NCBI GenBank assembly: GCA_905221605.1
Contig: CAJNDS010002386.1
Span: 186,001 to 250,000, forward strand
DNA: 64,000 nucleotides
DNA from: Symbiodinium natans
Lineage: Eukaryota; Sar; Dinophyceae; Suessiales; Symbiodiniaceae
Reading direction: 5' to 3'
The translations under genes were made by a program, and so were the position numbers. The notes beneath the pieces were generated by a model. That model was not told the origin of the DNA. It did not search any database and saw only the letters and a program-made list of their open reading frames with translations. Each line of letters starts with the position of its first letter. Position 1 is the first letter of the stretch. Below are positions 35,969 to 46,822 of the stretch, in pieces.

Positions 35969-38580
35969 GTAGTGATGGGGGCATCCTAGGGCATCCTAAG
36001 GCATCTGCCTCGCACTTGCCATGCCGTGCAGATGGATGGACAAGAACAGATAAGAACAGGCAAAGAAGGGCTCGAATCACACGCGCCAAGGCGAAGTCAC
36101 CATCGTTGGGGATATCGAAAAAGCCGAAGTTCTCATCCGAGAAACTTTGGCGGCCAAAGGCCTGGACGCACAGTTCATGGCAACACAGTTGTGAGGAGTC
36201 GGACGCGGAAATTCCCAGATGCCTCAGGTTGCCCGCTCCCCGAGGATGAGGCCAACCAGCCGGACGAAACGGATCTCGTGGTCCCACCCGACGTGGTAGG
36301 CTCGCAAAAGCCGCAAGCTCTGCAGCGCAAGTCTTCACACGTCCTCTTCAACGCACACGTATGATGCGTGTCCTACCGACGATGATTGCCTTTTCCTCCA
36401 GGGCTCTTTATCGGGAGGGGCGGTGAGCACGTCAAGGCTGGCACCTTAAAGAGGCAGACTCGCAGCTGCAGTCTGATACAATGTATTACAATGTGCAAGA
36501 GCCTGCAAGAACCGAGACTATCCGAGAAGCTTGCGGTGGAAACCTCTTCATCGGAGTCAATCCTCCTGCTCAAGGGAATGGGCCGCACAAAATCCAGATA
36601 ATTGGAGATCAGAGGGCCGCTGGGCTTAAGGATTGTGCAGGGGTTGTGCAGGGGACACCGTTTGGACCGTGTCATGGCTTCGTTGGCAGGAAAAAGCCAA
36701 AGCGATGGTGCGACAGCGCCTGAAGGCCGGGAACAGCACTGGCATTGCTCGAGCACCCACCAGCACCTGCTGGCCACTGCCAGTGAGTTGCAGGTCTTGT
36801 TGAATTTCTTACAGAATCTTGTCATGCCCAGTGGGGGCTTGCAACCTTACAAGCATCCTTAAGCCTACGGGCCTACGAGAGAGTGCCCTCACGACCTTGG
36901 CGGCAAGACCTGACGTGCACAGCTCTCAGGAGCTGGTATGGGAGACGGACGACAAGAAGATCCGGCCAACAGAGATAGCATCTTGTCAAGATCTTGACGA
37001 AACGTGGCACCCTGTCTTCGTTGACGTGCAGCTCCGTTATGAGCCACCTTGCATGTCCTGCTCTGCCGCAATCATTTCAATGTCCCCTTTCATTCTATTA
37101 CGCGTTTCATGCGCAGCCCTGCCCCCCCCCAACAAGGCTGCTGCTCGATCGCAAACTTTGTATTCTATGCTCAATGTTCACCCTGACAAGCCTCGTTTGT
37201 AGACTTCTAAGTCTACGCATATTTAGGTATGCAAGTGTCCGGAAGGCACCTCCGAATGCCTCAAGGCGTGGTACAGCATTGTACAAGCCACATTGAAACG
37301 TACAGGCACAGGCACGACGCCACTGGAACAGTAGTTCAGTGAATCAAGCTTCCTCGTATCAACCTCGGTCATGGGATGTTTTCGCTTGAATCCTCATTGA
37401 TTTACATTCCTCATTTAAATGCTTATTCACCTGTTCCGCTGTTCGTGTGTTGGCGGGAGTTGTGTTGGATAGTCTGCAGGAATTTCCTGAGAATTCTGGT
37501 AGTCCCAGCTCGGTGACATCTGTCAAAGATATTATACCTTACCATCCTTGCATATCCTGTACATATCCTTGCATACTTGGCAGTTCCTTTCATGACCTTA
37601 TATATGGCACATATCAGCACATATTCTTACACGCCCTTACCCCTCGCCCTCTCTCCTTCCTCTGCTTCGTGCCAAGGCAACGGGCGGAAGGCCTGGAGTT
37701 CCTTCGCCGCACCTCGGCCAATCGCAAGAACGTGCGCTCCGAAACGAGAGAGTCACAAGAGAGTCGCAAGAGAATGCGTGGCGCTGCCAGGCAGAGTTTC
37801 CCAGGCCAGGGGAGCTTTCAGATTTTAAACATGTTTTGCAGCCACGCTCGACTGCTAGATCGCTTGGCCTACTCGAGCACTTGCTCAGGCCTTCCACTGA
37901 GGCCTGCCGGAGGTGTGGCACTGCAAGGGCCACCTCTTCCACCAGGGCGAGTTCCCATGCCCTTGACGGTGCCCATGCGCCCCGTCACGCCCATGGTCCC
38001 CCTGAACCCTGTTGTGAGCCCTGGCCCCGGCATGAATCCATTGGTGCCGCGCGCTGTGGTGCGGCCCCGGCCCCATCCAGCACATCCAACACATCCAACA
38101 CATCCAACACATCCAACGATCCATCCAACCCCCAACGTCCCCAACCTCGACAACATCCCCCCCGCACAGCGCCTCCTTGCCGCGCACGCTGCGTCCACGC
38201 CGCTCGGCTCAACAAAAGCTCAGCGGCTCAACATGGAAAAAAATGCAACAGCCTCATCAGATATCTGAATCCAGTCGAGCACGCGTTTGTCATCTGTGCA
38301 GGAGGCCGATGCCCGAGAGTTTGATGCCCGAGCTTGCGAGCTGGGGCACGCATGGCGCACTCGGAGCGGGTGCTTTGGACAAGCAAGTTCACGCAAGTTC
38401 TGGTTGAGCTTCGAGAAACTGCTCTTGTCCCGAGGAGACGCGTTCCAATCGGCCGAAGCAGAGCCGGAAAAAGATGCGGAAGCATCGGAAGCTCAAGAAG
38501 AGGCAATGGGGCCCCCATGTGATTTGCGGAGCACGCACGCCCGGAGGGGCAGTGGGGTCGGGAGTGGCGAGAATTGAGTC
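35907..38580 (+). CDS. KH-domain RNA-binding protein (gene-level span)
   Basis: Exons at 35907-35968 and 36060-36190 give the C-terminal half of one KH domain. Exons at 36402-36436, 36517-~36630 and 36690-~36775 give a second KH domain with the GxxG loop (GRGG). The first intron (35969-36059) and the 36437-36516 intron preserve phase. The later pieces at about 37860-38270 (Pro-rich) and 38301-38560 may be the C-terminal part. KH domains bind single-stranded RNA or DNA. Target and cellular role cannot be read from the sequence. The start codon and the upstream half of the first KH domain were not found. Confidence 0.65.
36060..36190 (+). CDS. KH domain 1 exon (beta-3 and helix)
   Basis: The exon begins after AACAG and ends at CAGTT|GTGAGG. 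It contains GEVTIVGDIEKAEVLIRETL, the beta-3 strand (VTIVGD) and last helix of a KH fold, and then AAKGLDAQF. Both splice sites are strong. The exon after it is unclear: an acidic frame near 36225-36340 (PEDEANQPDETDLVVPPD) is a candidate but the phases do not match with the junctions I can see. Confidence 0.7.
36402..36436 (+). CDS. KH domain 2 exon with GxxG loop
   Basis: A 35-base exon after CCTCCAG reading LFIGRGGEHVK, the KH nucleic-acid-binding GxxG loop. It ends at GTCAAG followed by GCTGGC, a GC donor. Joining to the AG acceptor at 36515-36516 gives EHVK directly followed by TIREACGGNLFIGV, the spacing expected for KH (GxxGExIKxIRExxG). Confidence 0.7.
36517..36630 (+). CDS. KH domain 2 exon (central part)
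   Basis: It reads TIREACGGNLFIGV and then NGPHKIQIIGDQ, the beta-2 and beta-3 strands of the second KH domain. The 3' end is not certain: using a GC donor after CAGAGG keeps phase with the helical exon at 36690 and gives a loop close in length to KH domain 1. Confidence 0.65.
36690..36775 (+). CDS. KH domain 2 exon (last helix)
   Basis: After a TTGGCAG acceptor the frame reads EKAKAMVRQRLKAGNSTGIA, the C-terminal KH helix, parallel to EKAEVLIRETLAAKG in domain 1. It continues into a Pro/Thr-rich linker. Confidence 0.6.
36845..37070 (+). CDS. Possible exon downstream of KH domains
   Basis: One plus frame is open and mixed in composition (LRESALTTLAARPDVHSSQE, then TWHPVFVDVQLRYEP). It may be part of the KH gene or a neighbour. 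No domain recognised. Confidence 0.3.
37860..38270 (+). CDS. Pro-rich exon, probable part of the KH gene
   Basis: The frame that ends at the TGA near 38266-38268 is rich in Pro/Met/Val (GRVPMPLTVPMRPVTPMVPL, then NPVVSPGPGMNPL), followed by an H-P-T repeat and IPPAQRLLAAHAAS. Such disordered Pro-rich tails are common on RNA-binding proteins. The alternative +1 frame has Ser/Thr/Ala-rich content over the same bases, so the frame is likely but not certain. Confidence 0.4.
38087..38122 (+). repeat. CATCCAACA short tandem repeat
   Basis: Four to five copies of a 9-base CATCCAACA unit inside the Pro-rich exon. They encode a HPT tripeptide repeat in the favoured frame. The unit length of nine keeps the frame. 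Confidence 0.8.
38301..38560 (+). CDS. Exon with acidic tail, unknown function
   Basis: After a GTGCAG acceptor a plus frame reads EADAREFDARACELGHAWRT, then FWLSFEKLLLSRGD, then a Glu/Ala-rich stretch. It ends at a stop at about 38575-38577. A competing frame has a very basic KKMRKHRKLKKRQ run. The acidic frame has the better acceptor. Confidence 0.4.
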
Positions 38581-39218
38581 GATTCATCACTCTCTAGCAG
38601 TTCTTGCAGCCGTCCAGGAGAACCCCTGGCTTGGAATTGCATCTCGGCACAATCTGCATCAATCTGCCATGTCCGGGAGTCCCGTCCATCCTCAGCCTCT
38701 CAGTCTGGGCATCTGTTCCGTAGAGTGATCGTCCGCCTGGCCTTTGTGCATGTCCGTCGACTTCCGATATGCCACAAAGGTCCCAGAGTGTGAGCTCCCG
38801 ACTTGAGCAAGCTATAGTTCAAGCGCACCTCACATCGTTTAAGCAAACAAGTTTCGGCAAGTTTGGGGTTGTCTTCGTAAAGAGCCGCATGGCATCGTAC
38901 CAGGAGTTCATGTTCCATCGCTCAGCCGGAGCAATCAAGAGGGCGTCTCACATGCAGAACCGGGTTTCGTGTGGTGCTCGATTAAAAAGGCAGACTTGCG
39001 GAAGCCTTGCCAGTTGCCACCCGCCATGTTTGTGTTGATGGTGAGAGACTTCCGTGTGATCATTTCTGCTCCAGCCTGCCCAAAATTGTGGTGGCATGTC
39101 AGTTCCTGGGCTGCAGACTTGAAGATTAGAAGGCTTAACTGGCAGTGGCAAGAATGTGGAACTCGATTTCTTTAACAATCTCTGTCTGCGTGGAAGGCAA
39201 CATGAATGGGGTGTTAAT
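38580..39218. other. Unassigned stretch
   Basis: Plus (38769-39038) and minus (38700-38918, 38948-39361) frames compete. No signature was seen. Confidence 0.3.
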
Positions 39219-39377
39219 GAGCGAAGAAAGAGGAAGACGAGGTTGAGGTTGCGTGGGTCGGGCTTCTCGGCGATACTTGCACTCTCACCTATGTACCGTA
39301 CGCATTCCGCGGTCCCAAGAAGCGCGCTCCTGCTTCGGTCGGGAGCACGATGTTCGACCACGGACCTGTCTTTTCAC
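39219..39377 (+). CDS. Well-formed exon, unknown family
   Basis: After an AATGAG acceptor the frame reads AKKEEDEVEVAWVGLLGDTC and then TLTYVPYAFRGPKKRAPASV and GSTMFDHGPVFS. It ends near TCACA|GTGCGC, a plausible donor. The mixture of charged start, beta-like core and aromatic residues is clearly protein-like, and the other five frames are poor. I do not recognise the domain. Confidence 0.5.
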
Positions 39378-39735
39378 AGTGCGCATATTCCTGCACATGC
39401 CGGTGGCCTGATCCAACTTGTGGCTATTGGCCTCAGCTACCTGTAGGTTGCAAACACGCGCTTTCAGTGTTAGCACGAAGTTCTCACGTTTGCCTCGGTG
39501 GCGAGTTCACATGAATGACCTCAAGTGTGCAGGCTGGTTTGGCGAAAGCGTGGTAGGAGCAGGCTTATGAATCCGTATGAATCCATAGAATCTCTGTGTT
39601 TATCTTTGTCTGTGTGTGTGCTCGCGCGCTCTCAGTGTGCGCCAGCTTTGCTCGCCAAGGCCAGGGGCAGCGCCCGTTTGGGCCACCTTGCCCTTCACGG
39701 TCTGGTGACTCCAGCTTTCCATAAAGGCCTCTCGT

Positions 39736-39960
39736 TTGCACACGGCGCTGCTTCTGTACAGTGCCAACTTTGCGACGCCACGGTGCTACATTCCCGCTCA
39801 CGAAGCAAGCCGACGCTGGTACGCAAACTTGCCCAGTTCACCCAGGTTTGATGTGGCAGCTCTGGGCACTTCTGCTGCTGGCAGTGCCAGTGACCGCCAT
39901 AGGCTGCTTAGCGAGTTCTTTCGACACTTCGACAGCTTTTTGAAGCTTGCTCTTTCATTG
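39736..39960 (+). CDS. Exon, unknown family
   Basis: One plus frame is open for about 75 codons (ATPRCYIPAHEASRRWYANL, then RFDVAALGTSAAGSASDRHR and LLSEFFRHFDSFLKLALSLW) and ends next to TTGTG|GTGACG. It could be one exon or two, since CACCCAG|GTTTGATG inside could be an acceptor. It may belong with 39219-39377. Confidence 0.45.
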
Positions 39961-39962
39961 TG

Positions 39963-41150
39963 GTGACGTGTTGCGACCTGTTTCAACACGTGTGTCGCAG
40001 AAACGCATGCCGATGCAAGCTCCTTGGTGCGCCGCGGAGATGGCCAACCAGAGCGCAAAGACGACTCCTGGGGCGTTTCAGTAATTTTCAGCATGCGTCG
40101 GGTTCGTACGATGACCACGAAATACCGCAAAGTTATTTTCCTCGTGCTTCGTTTAGGATTCTGAGAAGCATTGTAAATGCTCCTGCTCAGGACTTCGATA
40201 TCAAGTCGTTGTCTGCCAGGCCATTTGGTGAGCAAGGCCATGACAAGTGGGTGCTTTTGTTTGACTGTTGTCGTCAGGGCCGACAAGATGATGGAGATGG
40301 AGGCGGAAGCGCGGCAAAAAAGCAGATGTCAGCTCATGTTTGATTCTTCATGTGATCGAGTGAAACTTTGGCCCAGGTCGAAGCTTCCGGAAGAGTCCAC
40401 ACCAAGGCAGGCTAGAATGGCTAAAAATTGCAGCCGCGTGGTGCCACCCGCTGCAATGCAAGGACACTCGAGGACAAGGCGCTGAGCGGTCATTTGGTGC
40501 AGGATGTGCTTTTCTAACACGACAGGTTTCATGGCATGGTCCCCTCTACGTACAACGCCTTCTTGAGCGGTAGCGCCTTGTGTCAGGTGCCGCGCTAGTT
40601 GAAGCCGCAAAGCCGCGCGAGGTCATGCCGTGGCCTTTGGCTGGTATTCAGCCTCCGTTTCAACACACTGGAACTTTGCTACTCCCTCTCTTTGTTTTTT
40701 TTTGATCTCTCTCTCTCTCTCTCTTCATGTCTGCCGAGGTTTGGTGTCTACTGCAGGTGCACGGCTCATGCTGCATTTTCCGCTCTGCATTGCATAGAGC
40801 TTAGCAGAACTAAGACGGAAGACGGAGAAGAAGGAGCAACAGAAGCAAACGGACAGAAAGACTATTTAAATGCCACGCGACGACACGCGCTTCGCAGAGG
40901 CACGGACATGCACGGAAACATGACGAATGTGCTCCGCTTGAGACATTGCCCGCCCACAGAAAAGAGCACACCGGGCCGAAGGCCTCCCCTTTGAGAGGTC
41001 CTCCTTTTAGAGGCCCCTTCGCTTTTTTTTCCATCCACTTCTGCTTTGTGGCAACTCCCCCTTCTCTGCGACAAACGTAGAGTCGCACAAGCCAATGAAC
41101 TTCATAGGCCTTGACAGGGCAGGTGCATTGGTTCCCTTTGTGTCTCTGAC
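39963..41150. other. Spacer with one possible exon
   Basis: Around 40278-40376 a frame between GTCGTCAG and CCCAG|GTCGAAG reads ADKMMEMEAEARQKS and then CQLMFDSSCDRVKLWP, with good borders at both ends. Around 40820-40960 a plus frame reads EDGEEGATEANGQKDYLNAT. A CT microsatellite lies at about 40706-40725. Neither frame has a recognised domain. Confidence 0.35.
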
Positions 41151-41152
41151 AG

Positions 41153-41214
41153 GCGTGTCTTCGATGTCGATGTCATCAAGAAGACATGGACAGGACATTC
41201 GGCCTGAGAATCAG
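41153..41214 (+). CDS. Channel-like exon (first beta strand), interrupted
   Basis: After CTGACAG the frame reads RVFDVDVIKKTWTGHSA and then meets TGA. Shifting by one base after WTG gives TFGLRIRV, which matches the strand expected there (D-x-T-x-x-a-x-f-x-L-x-x-x-W in the family). Either a one-base change broke the frame or my frame choice is wrong. Confidence 0.4.
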
Positions 41215-42898
41215 GGTGCCCTGATTTTGCTTTCAAACCGAGGCACTGAGAACTTGTTGCGGATTGTTGCGGGTGAGGAGACATCGTGCTGACAGTGAGC
41301 TGGAATGACCCCGAGGTGACGCAGGCTCGGACTGGTCGGACTTCTCACATTTGTCAGACGTGTGGCTTTCTAGATTTTTCTGAGTCTACTGTTGCTGGTT
41401 GCATGTCTTGAACCCAGAATTGCTTGTTTAGGTGCTGCCGCTGGGCAAGGAGGATACCCGCTACTCGACGGACGACGCAAGGACGCCAGCAAGCAAGTTG
41501 ACAGGCAAGTTTGAGAGTTCTGTATTTGGGACACAATGAAAAGTGAAGAGGCGGTCGTTCAAATTGAAGGCTAACAAACGGGCAGTACCGTATGAAGAGG
41601 CCAACATGCATTGGAGTGACGTTTTGGCCCGGCATGTGCAAGCTGGCTAGTTACCTGTATGATAGTCGTTTTTCTGCTGAGATACTCAGCTTGTGAAGCT
41701 GAAAAGCAGGAAACTCATCTGGCTGCCAGACATTGGGGTTCTGCACTAAGATCAGTCGGAGCTTCACACGCGCTGCTGCTCGACACTCATCGCAATTCTG
41801 AGGTGACCAATCGTGATTTCAAGAATGTTGAAGTCATCTCATCTAGTGTGAAGATCTGGTCCTCTGGTTGGGCGACGAAGGTGGGCTTCAAGCTGTCCTG
41901 CCTGCAGTAGCCATACAGTGCCTCCAGGGGTGGCTTGGCAAGCTACCAGCGTGAAACCAGGTCGAACGGATGCTGGTGACCATGACGAACGACTTTGACA
42001 CGTCTGCCACCTTCCTGCAGAATTTCGTGAATCTTTCAGCGAAGGTCGTGTGCAGCTTGACTTGCTGGGAATGGACTCCCAGGCATATCCCTTCGACAAG
42101 CAGACTTTGCAAGTCATCGTGGCTTCTGAGAAGTTGATGGCCGATGAGTTAGCTGGAGCCTTGATGAGCCTCGAACAACACACCATCCTTCTCCTCACCG
42201 CTAACTGGACGTGTTTGCAGCTTTGACGCCCGAGGTTCTGAAACCTCACACAGACACGACGCTGATTGGAGCTGCTTGCCTGAGGCTGTGAAGGAGTTGG
42301 CACATGAGAACATGAGTCCCGCTTGTATGATCTTGTGCCCAATTGATCGAACTCCATTGTCTGAGCTGGTGTGCGTACACGGGATGTCATTGGGTGCGTT
42401 TGCTCTTCTGCTGCTTAGGTGAAGGATGACGTGCTCACTGGACTCCAAGCAGCAGCGGGAGTTGTTGTGTGATAATCGATCGGGTATGGCACCTGCTGGT
42501 TTTCCTTTGCAGGCGTCAGGAGATGAGTTCTTTGGTCTGAGACGCTTGAGCAGGTAACATTAGGCTCGGTTGTGTTCTTTCAGGTATGTCCTTCGATCGC
42601 CCGTTTTTCAGCATGGAGACGTCACTCCATACATCACAAATTTCGTGCTCTCGTGAGTTACCACACTCATGCCACGACGCGTCGGATGTGGGAGGTCCAC
42701 TCACGTCGCCCGACACATCCACGAAGATGGACGGGGGAGTCGGTGGTGACTCTAGGATTTCCTTTGCAGCGGAAGGCGACTCCCAGTCGTCCAAGACGTG
42801 AAGAACGAGAGTTTGCCTTTGGAAAATGCCACGCAAGTCCTCACTAACAGAGAAGAACCCGAGCCAATCTTATCACATCCTGTAGCAGGTTCGCCACC
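41153..42898 (+). CDS. Pentameric ligand-gated ion channel-like gene (gene-level span)
   Basis: Exons at about 41153-41214, 41803-41884 and 42021-~42190 give pieces of the extracellular beta-sandwich of a Cys-loop-type channel, including the hallmark xDSxxYPFDKQTL (family: DLRxFPFDxQxL). The canonical first loop Cys is not evident, as in several protist and bacterial homologues. Downstream exons at 42419-~42465, 42513-42553, 42584-42652 and 42780-42898 chain in phase and continue the reading, but I cannot identify the four membrane helices. An in-frame TGA at 41205-41207 in the first exon suggests damage or a missed junction. The product would be a ligand-gated ion channel of the cell surface, or a relic of one. 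Confidence 0.55.
41803..41884 (+). CDS. Channel-like exon (ligand-binding domain, middle)
   Basis: The exon starts after CTGAG and reads VTNRDFKNVEVISSSVKIWS and then SGWATKV. This segment lies between the WxP loop and the Pro-Phe-Asp motif in homologues. Using a GC donor (GG|GCTTCA at 41885) makes the phase fit the next exon exactly, whereas the GT five bases upstream does not. Confidence 0.6.
42021..42190 (+). CDS. Channel-like exon with PFD motif
   Basis: After CCTGCAG the frame reads EFRESFSEGRVQLDLLGMDS (first residue completed from the preceding exon), then QAYPFDKQTLQVIVASEK. The YPFDKQTL core and its beta strands are the best evidence for a pentameric channel ligand-binding domain. 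The 3' end is uncertain; a helical stretch (LMADELAGALMSLEQHT) follows before a TGA. Confidence 0.65.
42419..42898 (+). CDS. Downstream in-phase exon chain
   Basis: 42419-~42465 reads VKDDVLTGLQAAAGVV. 42513-42553 reads ASGDEFFGLRRLS and splices in phase 2 to 42584-42652 (YVLRSPVFQHGDVTPYITNF). That splices in phase 2 to 42780-42898 (GRRLPVVQDVKNESLPLENA, then REEPEPILSHPVAG), which ends at GCAG|GTTCGC. Every join leaves an open frame. RSP...YITNFVL is faintly like the pre-M1 segment of channels, but the following residues are not hydrophobic, so membership in the channel gene is an inference. Confidence 0.45.
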
Positions 42899-45800
42899 TG
42901 CAAAATCAGGTCAAAGCCAATGATTTCACAGGTTGTTCTAAACCCCCGATGCTTGACAGTAGATGAAAGTGTCCAGAAACTATTTTGGTATGTAGGGGCA
43001 GGGCAGCGAAAACCCTGCGGCGCGCAAGCGCGCGCTCAACGGCGAAGGCGCAAGAGCATACACGACGGACAGAGTGCGCAAGCCTGGCGCAAGCCGTGCG
43101 CAAGCTTTGCGCGAGGTGGCATGGTGGGGGGCAGGGTATGAGTGGAGCTTGTAGGTTATGCTCAGGGATTCCGAAAGGAGTTCCATTGTGAGGGTTTCAT
43201 CTTCAATCTGTGCTGAAGGCTGCAATACGCCATGTGTGTGCACCAACCAAGAGAACGCCGCTTCCAGAAGAACGTATAAACAAGAACCATACTGTGCCAC
43301 CAAGAGATGCTTCACTCGGATTCACTCCAAGTGCGATGGAACAACGTTGAACATGTCTGCGTGGGTGGAGCAACAGCTTGCAATGTACAAGACATACTCG
43401 TAATTTTGGAAACGATCGGCGCTCCTTAGATGTATGAGTTGATGGTCAGAGAAGGGTCATGATGTGAGGAACTGGCTTCGGTGGCGCAGAAGGAGAAGTT
43501 GCGATGTGGGCGTTGGGTGGATGATCCATCCATAGGGCAGGTTAGTATTTTGGTCCGGGGACCCACACGGACTTCTACCATCGAGTTCTTGGTTTTTCAG
43601 GAGCAAAACCAAGTGTCGCCATCAGCAGCTTCAAAGAGACAGACGCCTTGCTGGCAAGGGCCTCAAATAGCAGAAAGTCTTCGTAGAGAAACCTTGCCAT
43701 TTTGGAGCTTTGCATACCTTCCCCCCTTTTTCTTGAGGTGAAGAGCCGCGGACTATTCGAAGTTCACATCGCTCGCGACTTGTCGCAAAATTGCTGGAAC
43801 CTGTGGTTTCAGTTGGTGTGCTTATGTGGCTTCGTGCCGAGGTGGTTTCGGAGCAGCAGGGCGTCAAATCTTTGGGCCCACCATGACCCTGTTGGCCGTA
43901 TCCTACTCCGTTTTCTTTTTCCCCATGGCCCCGTGTCTGCACTGATGACCGCTGATGGACAATTCGGTAATTTTTTTGCATTCCTTGCCTGTGGCTGGAG
44001 AGGTCCCCGCTTTCACCATGCCGCGTGTTGCGTCAAGCGTCATCTCACTGCTAGGCAGCTTGGCAAGCAGTTTCATGAGCGATTGGCGAAAGCCTTCGTG
44101 AGCTGACAGCCTGTTAACGCTGCAAAAGAGTAAAGCCAAGCACCGAGCCTATGAAACGGTACGTGCACCGTTTGCTATGCTTGACACCGTGAAGCTTTGC
44201 CCACACGTGCCGCTAGTCAACCTCTGCAAGCCGTCCCTCAATGCAGATATCGAGCAGTCAGTCTATAACTTCCATGCTTCGTCCAGATGAGGTGAAATGA
44301 CACTGTTGCCCCTCGGCATAAAGAGAGGAGCATCTGCAGAGGGGTATCTTGAGCTTTGCAACTCCGCTCTGCAGATCCGAGGACCAAGAACAGAGTGCCA
44401 GACTCATGGACGGATGTCTATATGGAGATGGTTTGTCTGCTCATAGGCTCCTCGGCACGGGCTTTTTTGGCATGAATACATCACGTCATGTTTTTGACTT
44501 CAGAGTGCCGTACTTGCTCGATGAAAAGCCTTTCACATAAGGTGTTCTTGAGTCCGTGTGCCGATGCGCTGAGGCTCTGTTAGCGTCCTGAGTTTGACCA
44601 TGGAGATGCTTGGTGGTAAATTTGAGACGAGTCGGTTCAAACACCTCTGTGCGCTTTCCTGCGATATTTTGCTGGCGCCAGCACGTGCCAGGAAAACATA
44701 GACACTGTGTGTAGCACGGTCGTGTTACTTTGAGATGCCTCAGAGCAAGAATGCTTTCACCCTTGACGCCTTGAGTACTAAGTCACTAGTGGAGGCCTCG
44801 GTCTTTAGCAAGACATCCAGATGCCTGGGCAGATTTGTGAGGATCTGCTTTCACACGTACAAGAACGAGGTGCCTTGGTCTTTGATGTCTTTGTCAGCCC
44901 GGCAATCACCGAGCCAAGACGGTTCGGATCATCAAGCGGCGCATTCAAATTCTGACAATTTGGAGGTTTTGGGGTGACGTGGGGACAGAGCACGGATACA
45001 GAGCGAAGAGGGGGTTTGCTGTTGGAACGTGGGCCTGTTGCGCAGTTTCCGCTCACTGCAGGAGTTGGCAAAGAAGCTGAGCGGAATATACAAGATCGCA
45101 TTTCCAGCCGCACCGAAGCAGTCAGATCGAATTGAGGAATGGCGAACAGGGAGAGAAGTGTTGGCCGGCTTCAGGTGGTGTTTTTGGTGCTCTTCATCTT
45201 GGTGCTGTGCTTTAGCTCCGGTGCCTTCAACGACCTTTGCACATACTTAGCCACCCGGCGCAGCAGAGACTTTTGGCCTTCTGCAAAACGCCTCAGAAAG
45301 CCACTCTGCTCGGCTGTACACTGTACACTGAGCTTCTGAGATGGCTTTGTTGCCCTCTGGGTGACTGCAGGTTCGGACGATCGTGTGCATTCTGCTTGCC
45401 TCTTGGTCTTGACTAGACCTGAAAAAAGTCCTGAGCAGCGTTTCATAAACCCTCAAATGGCTCAACGGCTCAACCTGCTGCGACTCTTTGCAGTGGTCTT
45501 TGCCCTTTTGCCGCCTTGCCGGTTGTCAACGAAACTTGTGATGTGTCTTTTGCGCGCCCCCGAGGTTGCAAATGTCCTGTGGGTGCGCAGGTGCGCTTTT
45601 TTGGCCGGCGATGTTGCCAACAGCCTTTATGGAGTAGGGTCAGTAGAGTAGCTGTGTTGACTTGCAGTGCAGTACGCGCTGATGGGACGGAAGCCGTGCA
45701 CCACTGCACAGCTTAGTTTCCGACTTGTGCGGGCAGGAGTTTGGCTCCCTCGGAGCCCTCGGAAGCAAAGCCTGAGGAGCCGGCCGCTGACAAGTGAGAG

Positions 45801-46822
45801 GCAAGCGAGGCATGCTTACAAACAAAAAAGCAGAAGAGGATCTCAGAGAACTGCGCGCCACATCAGCTGATAGCAACATGAAGATACTGCGGCTGCATTG
45901 GTGTGGTCCGCCGTGCGGTGGCATTCCCGTCTGATCCTGTCTGCCAGCAGAGTGTTTTACCCCCGTGAGGCTGGGAGAGACACAGCTGAGAGGTCAAAAG
46001 TGGGGGGAGGGGGGAGTTGATTCTTAATTGGTCGTGGCTTCGTTCAGTGACAAGGGACACAGAGGTCTCGGTTCAAACACCAAGAAGCTGGGGCCATGTG
46101 CGATCACCGCCGAATGGCGGGAGATGCACACCATAGGTGTTCTCGCCTACATCGCCCCTTTGATGCATCATATCCAGCTGGTGAGCAGCGCGCTGCATGA
46201 TGTGTCACGTTGCACCTGTATCCAAGGCTCTGATAGCACGTTCGGCTCGTGCGCGTTGCTTTGAAAATGGCGTCGAACCTCAACAGGTGGCAAACTTTGT
46301 GGCCGCCTCTCGTCCGCCTTTGACCCATCAGGGGCAATAGGACTCGATATGAAGGGGATGCGCTGGTTCCTGTGCTCTTGCCTATGACTTATGTACGGTG
46401 CAGGCTGCCCGGAAATCTGAGTTGATCTTTGCGGGGCCCGAACTTGGTCTTTCAGGTTTGTCGTAAGTTTGTGGCTTCACCAGAAACAGAAGTGCTTGTG
46501 CCGGGTTTTCCAAGGTTTCTCTGCTTCTCTGGTGATCTTGCAGTTTTTCATGGTTCATATCTTGGGAGCTGCTGTCAAGGATGGCGATGTATTCCCTCTG
46601 GGCATCGCCGTGGGCGATTGGCAGAAGACCAAGACACATCAGTCCGAGTGCTGCCTTTCGAAGAGTGCTGAGACAGCATCGTCTGGATCACAGCCCTGGC
46701 AAGCCGCATCAAGCAGCCGAAGGCCAGCTGCCCATCTGCTAAGTGGCGCGAGGAGCCCAGAGGCCTAGGAAGCTTAGCAGAAGCCTCGAGCGAGTTCACT
46801 CTGAGCTGCAACATCTACCAAG
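42899..46822. other. Exon candidates without family assignment
   Basis: Plausible pieces: about 43480-43540 (VAQKEKLRCGRWVDDPSIGQ, ending CAG|GTTAGT), 43602-43686 after TTTTTCAG, 44735-44977 (ATG-initiated, 80 codons), 45060-45175 (LQELAKKLSGIYKIAFPAAP), a hydrophobic frame at 45139-45339 (VVFLVLFILVLCF), 45730-45800 (Pro/Glu-rich, ending at ACAA|GTGAGA) and 46100-46220 (ITAEWREMHTIGVLAYIAPL). They may belong to the channel gene or be the 5' end of the next gene. Confidence 0.3.

Noticed and set aside
38436-38520. Very basic KKMRKHRKLKKRQ stretch resembling the C-terminus of a mitoribosomal protein (mS38/COX24-like)
   Set aside because: The overlapping acidic frame has the better acceptor and longer coding; the resemblance is short and composition-driven.
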